From Anas platyrhynchos (Eukaryota > Chordata > Aves > Anseriformes > Anatidae), in contig NC_092606.1 of NCBI RefSeq assembly GCF_047663525.1, positions 3,842,501 through 3,906,500 of the forward strand: a stretch of DNA of 64,000 nt. Reading direction: 5' to 3'. Shown here piece by piece: positions 12,401 to 21,431 of the stretch. The first letter of the stretch is position 1. Every line of letters begins with the position of its first letter. Below the pieces are notes generated by a model, which saw only the letters and a program-made list of their open reading frames with translations, was not told the origin of the DNA and ran no database searches. The position numbers were made by a program, and so were the translations under genes.

Positions 12401-15400
12401 TGAAGAACTGCAGTTCAAATCTGCTAGAATCAGCTGGTCCTGACTGCACAAAAAAAGCTGCTAAGAGGCACTAGCACTGCCTTCTTAGCACTGCAGATAG
12501 CTGAATGATACTATTATGGCTAAAATATTTGATGAAGACTCAGTTTGGATTCTTCCTATAACCACCAGGAATTTTCACTATTTTAAGCAAAGTCTCTGCA
12601 AGTTCTTAGGTGGATGTTGCACAAAATTACTGGAAGGTAAGATCTGCTGATACCCATGTGATTGCATGCTATCAAAATAATCAAGGCAGGGGAGGGGGGA
12701 GCATTCTGCAATCATCAGGTGGGTGTTTGGTTATCTTTTTAAAACAAACTTTGCAATTCAGAAAAATAAGCACGTGTGGTACTAATGATACTTATGGTGA
12801 AAGAGGAAGCTCTAAACTGAGCAGGCAGTATGGATTCTTACCAACTATGTCATTTCTCATCGCTTCTGTAATAGGTATTGGTTTAGCAGCATCTGGAGAA
12901 ATATATTTGGTAAAAGTACTAACTGCATCCCGTTCTATACCTACAAGAAAGAAATTCAGAGTCAAACTTTGTATCCATTGGTACAGGTTTAAAAAGAAGA
13001 GTGAATAACTTTCTTTCCTGGAGAGCAGATGTATCTAATAACAATTACAGTCTCCTTCCCACCAAGCTTTCACAGTTTCTTGCTCAAAACTTTGCTATCA
13101 GCAATCTAACGCAACGGTGTTAGCTCCAGCCAGGTCACAAAAAGCCCAGCATGGACCAGCTAGTGAGATGAACACAGTAACGTAGCTCCAAATCCACCCC
13201 CCACCTAACAAGACAGCACCCTCTGCCTCAGCTGCACATCTTAGCCCCAGTAGTAACACCCGTGTGGCATGAACTGCATGGAAGTTCCCAGTTTCTAGCT
13301 CATCACACAGAACAGAAAGCACTTGCATTATAAAGGAACTAAAGGGAAAAAAATAATCAGAAAATGGGATTCCTCCGAACAAGTTGTACACTTTGCATGT
13401 CATTTTTCAAACAAGTTAGGACACTTCTTCATAGAGAGGGAAAAAAATTGTACTCCAGACTTCCCAGATTTCTCAAAAAGGACCTGGTCCTTTCAAATTA
13501 TTTTAATGTTAGAAATCAGAGGTGTTTTACATGACTATATCATTGTTTGCTTATGATATTTTGGGGCTGAGGTTACATATTCTGGAGGCATACGATAAAT
13601 AGCTATACAAGGAAGGCAAATAGCAAGAGAAAAGGATGTAACATAAGGAAACAATTGAGCAAACAAAAGGAATCGATACGAAGAAAGGAGTGCTTCCTTT
13701 TTGTCTGCATACTTGCAGAAATGAGGGCGAACTGAGTCGATGCAGATTACAGAAACAGGTGCACATTGCTCACTATCAAAAGTCAATATTTTAATTTCAT
13801 TCTTACTTCCAGTTGCCTCTGAAGAGGTGGACTCCGAATGAGAATAATAAGTTACAAGGGGAGGAACTCTATCAAATAAATCCAAGAACAGAAACAGCAC
13901 ATTCCGTACAAAATCTCTACAAGTCTTTTGGAACCAATACTTACACCATTTTACGTGATTCAGGATATTTACCTTCCACAGGCAGTTTATTATCAATTCT
14001 CAGCCCCATCATCCAAATTTTCTGCAATTCTTTTAAGTTGGGGGGTGGAATGTGTGAGGGAAGAGCGGGACATTGCAATGTTCATCTTCGTTTCTTAAGA
14101 TTACACAAGTAGGAACAGCATATTTATTTTTAAACAACCAGTCAAAACAAATACATAGCTCTTAAACTGCCTATCCACTTACACAGTAAGTTACCGAAAT
14201 ACAAAATGATTTTCCTCCTCACAGCACCATACCAAGCTTACTACGAACACAAGAACCAAGGCAGCTCACCATAAAAAGCAAGCTGTAGCTAGTACGTTCC
14301 CCATCTGCCCACCTTGTTCAAGAAAGGGGATACGTGACACTTACTTTTCATTAGTTTTCCTGACAAGTCCTTTAGTGCAGATGAGGGGCTGTTTCTATTT
14401 GATACTGTAAGCTTGGAAGATTCTTGCTGATCAGCTGCAACAGAATGCATCCCTGTCTCAGATTTCCTTAGACAAACAACACTGGTATTATCCCTCTCTT
14501 GACCCGAGAGCACGTGGTTCTGGCTGTTGCTAGTTCTGTTGTTCTTATCTGGAGCCACTGGTTTGGTCCTGAGCAGTCGCACGGTGCTAGAATCCTCCAG
14601 TCTCTCCTCAAGCAATCCAGGAGGAGAAGATGCCATTTCCTCCTGCTTCGAGGGCGACACCGGCTCTGCCAGCGAACTCTGCTTAACTGTGTTCAGGCTG
14701 TGCGCTCTTATGCGGGACCATGTTGTGGAGTGAAAGCTTTCAGCCTCTAACCAAAACTTAACCAAATGTTCCATTCTGCGCAGTTCCATAAACTGGATAA
14801 AATAAGGAAGGGCTACATTGTCCTGCAGAACTTGTTCAAGGGTCTTTGAAAGGCTTGATTTGGTCTCTTGAGCCTGATAATTCAGACACGATCTGCCTAA
14901 AGGGAAATATTATGAGAATAACTCTGTATTGTGTTACAAACATTTCAATTGAATGCAAAAACGTCTTGGAATGCAGCTAGTGAAGAGATGATTCCAACCT
15001 AATGGTGGTACACAACACAAAGGAATCTCTTTTAACCAAAAAGGCAACGAATTTACTGCCCATTCAAAGCCCATCCAGGCTATAACAGATGCAATTGAAA
15101 TGGCAGTATCGATTTTTTTTAGTTACCCAATTTACTTGACTGAAAACCAACAAATGGTGAGCATACCAATAACATCCACAGGGGGAAAAAAAAAGAAAGG
15201 AATTGCTGATACTATTACAGAGCAGATAAAAACTTACCTAAGTCTCCAAAATGAGCAGCTTCCATGTGACTTGGCTGCTTCTTAAGAGCAGCTGTCCGAC
15301 TGCTAGAGAAAGAGTCCATGTTGGCAGAGATGGCATTAATTGCCACATGGCTTGGTCCTGCAGCCTCCAGCAAGGCATGATTTCTAGTGCTTCTTTGAGG

Positions 15401-18400
15401 GGAATGTACAGGTATTGGAGCTGGAATCAAGACAGCAGTGATTAAAAGAAAAGGATCCTCACACCATTTCTATGCATTATTGGGTGCTAAGTGCTCCCCA
15501 AACAAGCCAGAGGTTGCACAAGTCAATCTTATTAAAAACCTCATGAACCCACTGCACATCATCTTGGATCAAGGGTCTGATATCATTTAAGATTACAGAA
15601 ACAAACAAGTTTTATGGCAAGAATAATCTCACTTCCAATAGATCTGAGTGGTACCCACCCCCTATATCCTCCTTATTCAGTAGGTAATCAAAAGCCAACA
15701 AATCCAAGCGTGCATGTGAAATATTACTCCTGAGTCTTCCTGCTTCCTTTATAACCTCTGTAACAACAATCTCATACTTTGTCAGCAATGTAGTTTAGTT
15801 GCATTATTCTTGGCAAATCCATTTCCTTACCTTTTTAAAGATTTAAATGTGTTAAAAAAACTGAACTACAGAACTGAGAGTTTTAACAAGAACATCTTTC
15901 AAAAATATTTTGTCTGTACCTGAGTTCTAAGACGGGAAAAAAAAAGCAATAAGGAAGGAAACATCTGTGATGAAACACAGATTATAAACCTTCATCTCCC
16001 TTGGCCATTTCAGAACATGGCTGGCTATTTGAGCCTACAGAGAACAAAGAAGAACTTCCTCATGCAAAACCATCTGTGAAAAAGCATCAAGTGGTTGTTA
16101 ATTGATGACAAAGCTGGAACAAAACAAAACACAGCAATACCAGTTTCCAAAGCTCTCAGGAAATTACATTTGATTAGGATGTCACACAAGGACATCTTAC
16201 ACCTCTGACTGTTAAAAATAAAGCGAGTCAGATGACACTATCTCAGCACACTGCTTCACAATGACGTGTTTCATCAAGGTGTTAAGAAAGTTGTTTTTTT
16301 TAATGACTTTCATGCTGTGTAACTTTATTTTTATGCACAATTTAATGTGATGACAGAAGTTGACGATATCACACTTGAGTATCATGGTAGCAGATACCTG
16401 GAAGCAACGGTACAGGAAGCTGAAACGTTGATGCTATCCTGAAGTGTTTCTGCAGTTAAAGTATTTGGTACCAAGGTACTGCTCACCGTCTTTTACATAG
16501 CTTTTTTAATTTAATACTATAACAATTCAATCATATTTAATAATTATAATAAAAAATAGATAAACAAAAATATGTAATAATGTAATAATGGAAAACCTGC
16601 AGTTTTCCCCATGCCAATGGATGGCAGCCAGTCACTTGGCTGATGAGGGAAACTTGCTGCAGGCTGCTTGTGTAGAACCAGAGCCACACTGCTCGTAATG
16701 GTTTAAGCTTTTGTGAAATAGATTCAAATTGAATTTCGTATGACAAACATTTGAAGCAAAATCGTTCTACTTAATCTAAGCATCAAGCACTTGTTCCAAA
16801 ACCTCTGGATGGCACTAATCTAACCTAACATCACATGGATTGTGGAGCAACTGCTTGCCAAACTGGAAAGATGCTCCCTGTTTGCAGCAGCTTGCATGTA
16901 ATATAGGAAGTTTTCAACTTCAATGGTGACCAAACTGCAGCCTCTCCCTGACAGCCTCTGTCAGCTAGTCCCTGGGAACTGCACTTGCACTAAAATAATG
17001 GGGTAGACTATTAAACAGATGCAACTGTTTCCTATATTTGACTTGAGACACCAAGGTAAGAGAAGCCTTTCATTTTCTCTCGTTATCCAGATAGCACATT
17101 CACAAGTACAGAAACGGGATTTTGTCTGAGGACATAAAAGTAACAGGCCAGATTTACATGGACTACCTCAGCTCCTTTTAGCATTGCACTAAAAATTGAT
17201 AGCATAAATAACCTTGTTTTCCCACACTTTATAAACTTCTTTCCCATTAAGACTTTGTCTCCCAACAGTCAGCAGCAAGACTTCTGCATCACATGGGGGA
17301 GCATTAGAACAGCTATTCATTCCAAACAAAATTCCCATCTGCGGTCTCACAAGACACATCAGTCAGAGCTAGATCAGACACTGGCACCCTCTTTGGCCAA
17401 TTAGACAGTTAAGCTGCATCTTCAAAACCACAAAGGACACTACAAATAAGCAAGAAACTTCACAAGCAACTCATTGTAGATAAGGATTAACTACTGTCTG
17501 CAAGGTGACTGAGTTTTACCATCCCTTTGAATTAAAGCTCACATCTGACATAATTTAATAACCTTCTGTACTTATAGATACAGCGAGATGGCTAGGAAAG
17601 ATTAGTTGCTATTAATACTCGGGAACAGAATTAACTTTTGGTTCTGTTTTGCTTTTAAGGCTTAGATCAGGTTTGCGCCCGATTGTAAGGAAATTATTCC
17701 ATGGTTACAATAAAAATGTCAGATGATATTAGGTAACTGAATTCATAAACAAAGCATTGCTCTTACTTTTAATTGCTTTCACATCTGTGGTCTTTTCTTG
17801 TTCTTTACCTTTCACTGTAAAATATAAAGGAAAATGTTAATGTTATTTCGGGTGACCAATGACATCTACCAGAGAAGGAATATAAAATTCCCAACTTCAG
17901 CAAGTATCAAAGGAAGATGCAAGCCATCATTTTGCTAAAAGATCTAATTTAAATCCGAATAACTAGTAACTGCCAGACTTCCAACGCTTCCGTGTTGCTT
18001 TCCTTTCAAAAGCAAAACCTTCTCATTCACAAGTTCAATGAAATACACTACCTTAGAATTAACAGCCAGAAAGATTCTTACTGTCCATACGATTAAAGCA
18101 AGGCTACACTCAAGGTTACTTTAATAAACAGCATTAACTGGAAAGAAAGGGATAGATGTGTTCTAGGAGCAGGACACGGCAGATGTTCTCCGAGCTACAA
18201 ATCGCATTCCCCAAAACAAGCATCAGACCGGTGTAACGTGGACGGCTGGGGAGGTGCACGTGGAACCAGGGACAGCCTGTGACTCCTCCACCATGCAGGG
18301 GTACCACAAATGTTCTGGAAGGATGCTGAAAAGGGTTAATTATCTTATAAATAATACTGCTCAACTACCTTCAAAGGCTATGGCAAACAATTGATGGGAA

Positions 18401-21040
18401 GATCACAGTTTAAAAAAAACTCGTGATGAAAGAATGCCTTTAAAAAAAAATGTTCTTAAAAGAAGCTCCTAAAGGAAAAGAACAAGGATATCTATTTAAA
18501 ACAAAAATAAAGAGACCAAAGGAGTTCAGAAGCAGGATGGCACAAGAAATTAACTGGTGACATTGCAGAACACGATCTGCTAGAGGAGCCTCGTACAGCC
18601 GCTACAGGCTGGGATTATTACTACAAATAGGTCATCTTTGAACACCGACTCTGGAGTCCTTCCAAACATAACCACAATTCGTAGCTGACTAGAATCAAAC
18701 ATTTGTGTTACAGAACACCGGCAGATTAGAAAACGCTTCCTATTCAGACCTAAGCATTTTAAATATTTTAAAGGGAAACTTCAAGCTCCCGTTACATAAT
18801 TGCCCGCTCGATCGCGGCCGCAGCGCTGCCACGCTGCCAGCCTTCCCTGCGAGCAGCACGGATGCTGCAGATCTCAACTGGCACCTCAGCGAGTACGAGT
18901 TAAGCTAGCGCCTTCCACACACTGTCTGAGACAAAAAGGTTTAAGCCTCAGCTAAAAGAACTGGGTTCTTTTTAAACTGAGCTTACAGCCAGATGTAACT
19001 GCACACGAATGGTGAGAACAGCCCAGCTTTTACATAACTGACTGCGTGCTGATGTGCAGGAGAGGAACCACTGAGAAAGCCTGCATGCCTGAAATAACCC
19101 TGAGCTACAGCAGACACGAAGCAACTCCCTTCACCACAAAGCATGCAGCCTCAGGAACTCGGTACCTCTCTAGAATGGTTCCAGTAATTTGTTCAACTGA
19201 TACTTAACCACTGGCAATAGTTCCTGAGCTTCAGCAGAAGGGCCCTCCACACACCTATTTGCTGTTCCAATGTACTTGTTCCTTCTCACCAACTTCTCAG
19301 TTCCTCGCCGCCTTACTACCACTACTACAAACTCCCAGGCCACACCGCAACCTCTTTGTACACCGGCATCTTTTGTCACTGCCAGCTTCAAGCAGAACAA
19401 GATTAAGGAGCACCAGCGGAGAATAAAGGAACACTGCTGTATGTGAGGAGACCACGTTACAGAGGGTGAAGCTCCACTTAAGGAATTTAATTCCACTTTC
19501 CTCAGAAAAACGGATGTCATTTGGTCTGCGTGCAGCCAGACAGATAACTGCGGTACACAACTACCAAGGCCCAGAGGTCTGTGACAACTTCCAGTGGCAT
19601 TACCCTGTCATGAACAGGGTTTGCGTCAAACCAACACCAGCTGACCACAAGAGATTTGAAAACGTTGATTCATTCACGTCTTGAATGGCAGAAGGATGAA
19701 TGAAGACAGAAGGATGAACGAGCCTAAGCTGCTCATGCGTGTACGTGTAGGAAAAGCAACACACAACTTCAGAGGTCAGCGTCCATCATTTCCAAAACAT
19801 CCCCCATGAATGAGCACGGAGCCCGACTGTTCTCACTGATAATGGTTTCATGATAATTTCACTGATAATGGTGCCCTCAAGCCCCCTGGCTCCCGGCCCA
19901 ACTGTTATTATTTAATTTCTCTACTGATTATCCAACCACAGTTTTATAGATCATTCTAAAAAACTGCTTCACTGTATTTTTGAGATTTTTCTATATGTCA
20001 CTAGTTCTAGCATCCTTGCTACGATTTCATTTGAAAACAACTGTTACCATTTTTATCCAGTATTGTATCTGCTTAAATAAGAACAATTCAACCCCAAAAC
20101 ACTGACGCTTTTGTCCAGTGTTGGACTGCACGTGTCTAATCTACAGAGGTTTATCCTAAGCCTTTAATTGTCACTTTTCACCAGCTGCATTTTAAGATCT
20201 TCTCTAAAAGTCAGTGTCTATAACTGAGATACACAAAGCAGTATTATTCATGTACAACCCAGCTGAGAGCTTACTTTTCTCCTCCCTTTAGCAATGCCTC
20301 TGCTGGGCATTTAGCTCTGACTTTGCTTCTCTGACCGAAGATGCTTTAATCAAAGCTCCAGACACTTCACTACCTTCACGAGAAAGTTTCCACCAAAGCT
20401 CACACTGCTCCTAGGGTTAAGCATCAGGAGGGAACATCAGCTCCACGATTCTTTTCATCTACAAAGCAGCAGAAGCTATTTTTGAGCAGTTTGTTTATAA
20501 GCAGTATGAAAGTTTCATTCCGCAGCTCCGTATCAGTACATAAACAGCTCAGGAATCATTAAACACTTGCAAAACCCTCAGTGGATTTCAGGAGCCTTCA
20601 TCGCTGCTACCATGAACAGCAGCTGACGTTCTGCACCAAAAACGAACCGTTCGGCACAGCTGCTTTGGCTCGGAAAGCTCACAGCAGCACTCATCAGCCG
20701 GGTGCAGCGAGGCCGGCTCCGATACCGCGCTGTGCCCCCAGCCCGCAGCCTCACCTCCCAGGACGGGGAATTTGAGTTGGAGAAGCCCAGAGACCGCTCC
20801 GGGAGGGCGCAGCGGGCACTGCTGCAGGGCCGCCTCTCGGCAGGACACGGCCCTTCCCCCGGGGCCCCGTTCCGCCGCCCCGCTCCGGACACCCGCAGCC
20901 CGCAGCAGCCCCGAGCGCCCCGGGCCCCTTCCCCAGCCTCCGCCCCCCCCCCCCCGGTGACCGCCCCCGGCCCCTCCGTGCGGCCCCGAGGCGCTGCCCC
21001 TGCCGGGCCGGGCCCTACCTTTCCGCCTGAAGAAGGACAT
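3494..21040 (-). CDS. AKAP10: AKAP10 (D-AKAP2), dual-specificity A-kinase anchoring protein 10, complete, 15 coding exons
   Basis: Scaffold that tethers PKA through both RI and RII subunits and binds Rab4/Rab11-type GTPases on endosomal and mitochondrial membranes (family knowledge). Exons, minus strand: 21040-21019, 17814-17767, 15420-15238, 14896-14345, 12940-12842, 12323-12239, 11874-11751, 11162-11026, 9955-9811, 9085-8912, 6672-6563, 5687-5605, 5009-4957, 4375-4280, 3499-3494. Phases agree throughout and sum to 638 codons plus TGA. Domains: basic N-terminus (MSFFRRK); RGS-A about 103-347, interrupted by a long Ser/Pro-rich insert; RGS-B about 357-483; acidic linker (RESEPEPDVKKSKG); PKA-binding amphipathic helix about 606-626 (EEMAWRIAKMIVNDVMQQAQ); C-terminal TKL PDZ ligand. 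Length is close to the human protein counted from its internal MSFFRRK methionine (640). Introns of 341-3204 nt hold no other gene. Confidence 0.97.
4280..4375 (-). CDS. AKAP10: AKAP10 coding exon 14 (PKA-binding helix)
   Basis: 96 nt encoding the amphipathic helix AQEEMAWRIAKMIVNDVMQQ and the tail ending KITK. The alternating hydrophobic face (A, W, I, M, V, V, M) is that of the RI/RII docking helix. Valine 622 of the 638-residue model aligns with human Ile646. Acceptor ATGGCAG, donor GTAAGA. Confidence 0.96.
4957..5009 (-). CDS. AKAP10: AKAP10 coding exon 13
   Basis: 53-nt exon encoding SMFSQAMKKWVQGNTDE, the segment before the PKA-binding helix. Acceptor AACTAG, donor GTGTGT. Confidence 0.94.
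5605..5687 (-). CDS. AKAP10: AKAP10 coding exon 12
   Basis: 83 nt encoding KMTFGRVSDLGQFIRESEPE and PDVKKSKG. The donor at 5604-5599 is GTTTGC, an unusual match to consensus, yet the split glycine codon joins exactly to exon 13. Confidence 0.93.
6219..6250. repeat. Perfect 15-bp inverted repeat with 2-nt loop (AKAP10 intron 11)
   Basis: The arm CATTACAGTATCAAA at 6219-6233 is exactly complementary to 6236-6250 with TT between. It can form a 15-bp hairpin or cruciform. Pairing stops at once outside the arms. No transposon was recognised around it. Confidence 0.9.
6563..6672 (-). CDS. AKAP10: AKAP10 coding exon 11
   Basis: 110 nt encoding SSVKKANVKILKNFDEAIIV and DAASLDPESLYQRTYAG. Acceptor TTGTAG, donor GTAAGG. 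Confidence 0.96.
6673..8911 (-). other. AKAP10: AKAP10 intron 10
   Basis: 2.2-kb AT-rich intron with no recognisable gene. It carries a 17-nt T tract at 7460-7476. The frames in it show no domain or splice support. Confidence 0.65.
8912..9085 (-). CDS. AKAP10: AKAP10 coding exon 10 (end of RGS-B, linker)
   Basis: 174 nt encoding VFLPGFLSSNLYYKYLNDLI and HSVRGDEFPGGN, then a variable Gly/Ser/Asp-rich linker ending SASQ. Acceptor TCTCAG, donor GTATGT. Confidence 0.96.
9811..9955 (-). CDS. AKAP10: AKAP10 coding exon 9 (RGS-B)
   Basis: 145 nt encoding YFSLQATHPLGFDDSVRLEI and NICREGGPLPNCFTTPLRQA, the strongly conserved heart of RGS-B. Donor GTGAGA; phase 0 exit. Confidence 0.97.
11026..11162 (-). 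CDS. AKAP10: AKAP10 coding exon 8 (RGS-B)
   Basis: 137 nt encoding YMEKEEAVNVLQFWLAADNF and the AAKKGQYDGQEAQNDAMILY segment of RGS-B. Acceptor TTCTAG, donor GTGAGG; the last lysine codon is split with exon 9. Confidence 0.96.
11751..11874 (-). CDS. AKAP10: AKAP10 coding exon 7 (end of RGS-A)
   Basis: 124 nt encoding HFSEFLRSHHFCKYQIEVLT and YLADILFCESALFYFSE, nearly identical to mammalian AKAP10. It closes RGS-A and leads into RGS-B. Donor GTGAGT. Confidence 0.97.
12239..12323 (-). CDS. AKAP10: AKAP10 coding exon 6
   Basis: 85 nt encoding KICGEDGQVDPNCFVTAQSI and VFNAMEQE, part of RGS-A after the insert. Acceptor TTTGCAG, donor GTAAGT. Confidence 0.95.
12842..12940 (-). CDS. AKAP10: AKAP10 coding exon 5
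   Basis: 99 nt encoding IERDAVSTFTKYISPDAAKP and IPITEAMRNDIV. Acceptor TTGTAG, donor GTAAGA; codons split in phase 1 at both ends. Confidence 0.95.
14345..14896 (-). CDS. AKAP10: AKAP10 coding exon 4 (start of RGS-A and disordered insert)
   Basis: 552 nt, the longest exon. It starts with RSCLNYQAQETKSSL and the first RGS helices (LPYFIQFMELRRMEHLVKFW, LEAESFHSTTWSRIRAHSLN), then a Ser/Thr/Asn-rich, poorly conserved insert up to SGKLMKS. Donor GTAAGT. The insert is the least conserved part of the family and probably a flexible loop within RGS-A. Confidence 0.97.
15238..15420 (-). CDS. AKAP10: AKAP10 coding exon 3
   Basis: 183 nt encoding the conserved HALLEAAGPSHVAINAISAN and KKQPSHMEAAHFGDLG segments ahead of RGS-A. 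Acceptor ATTCCAG, donor GTAAGT. Confidence 0.96.
   Translation of the reverse strand, partial: LQYLYIPLKEALEIMPCWRLQDQAMWQLMPSLPTWTLSLAVGQLLLRSSQVTWKLLILET
17767..17814 (-). CDS. AKAP10: AKAP10 coding exon 2
   Basis: 48-nt microexon between a TTTACAG acceptor and a GTAAGA donor. It encodes a charged stretch KGKEQEKTTDVKAIK that matches the family N-terminus, joined by split codons to exons 1 and 3. Too short to stand out as an open frame. Confidence 0.92.
17815..21018 (-). other. AKAP10: AKAP10 intron 1
   Basis: 3.2-kb intron, the longest in the gene. Its first few hundred bases (transcript sense) belong to the CpG island. No exon-like segment or RNA gene is seen. It contains a 26-bp-period partial duplication at 19833-19872. 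Confidence 0.7.
19833..19872. repeat. 14-bp direct repeat, 26-bp period
   Basis: TCACTGATAATGGT occurs at 19833-19846 and again at 19859-19872 in AKAP10 intron 1, as if a 26-bp unit was partly duplicated. Confidence 0.8.
21019..21040 (-). CDS. AKAP10: AKAP10 coding exon 1
   Basis: Encodes MSFFRRK plus the first base of the next codon; donor GTAGGG at 21018-21013. This ATG is the first possible start, because an in-frame TAG lies 22 codons upstream (21109-21107) with no ATG in between. The human entry as I know it begins 22 residues further upstream, so the bird gene appears to use the internal methionine. Confidence 0.9.
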
Positions 21041-21106
21041 GGCGCCGGGCAGGGGGCGAGGCGGCCGCCGGGGGTGTGGCCGCGGGAGCGGGCAGGAGCC
21101 GGGCCC

Positions 21107-21187
21107 CTACGAGCGGGGCTGCGCCCCCCGCCCGCCGCCGCCGCTCCCTCCGCCTCTTCCTCCCGCGGAGCCGCCAGCGGCCGCCAT
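21107..21187 (-). other. Upstream ORF, in frame with AKAP10
   Basis: ATG at 21187-21185 within a good context (CAACATGGCGG) opens a 26-codon frame, rich in Gly, Ala and Ser, ending at TAG 21109-21107. It is in the same frame as the AKAP10 start and lies exactly 22 codons before it. It matters only if transcription starts upstream of 21187, which the sequence does not prove. Confidence 0.5.
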
Positions 21188-21330
21188 GTTGTCAACAACC
21201 GCCCCGCTCCCTCTTCCGGCCGGCCGGCGGCGCGCGCGGCACGCCGGGACGCGCCCGCGGCCCCCGCCTCGTTCGACGCGGCCGCGCCAGCGTCAGCGCG
21301 CTCGGCCAATCCGCGGGGGGCGGGGAGGCG

Positions 21331-21431
21331 GCCATCTTGGTTGAGGGCAAGAAGCTGCTGAGCGGCCGGGAGCCATCTTTGGTTAGGGCGAGGGGCGCCT
21401 GGCGGGCCGAGGCGCCATCTTTGTTGAGGGC
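21331..21431 (-). promoter_or_regulatory. Triplet of evenly spaced YY1-like boxes
   Basis: Three 18-bp near copies start at 21331 (GCCATCTTGGTTGAGGGC), 21372 (GCCATCTTTGGTTAGGGC) and 21414 (GCCATCTTTGTTGAGGGC), 41 and 42 bp apart. On the AKAP10 strand each contains AAGATGGC, the YY1 core; the first continues as AAGATGGCCGCC. The sequence between the boxes is also alike, pointing to tandem duplication of a unit of about 41 bp. Factor identity is inferred from the motif only. Confidence 0.75.
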
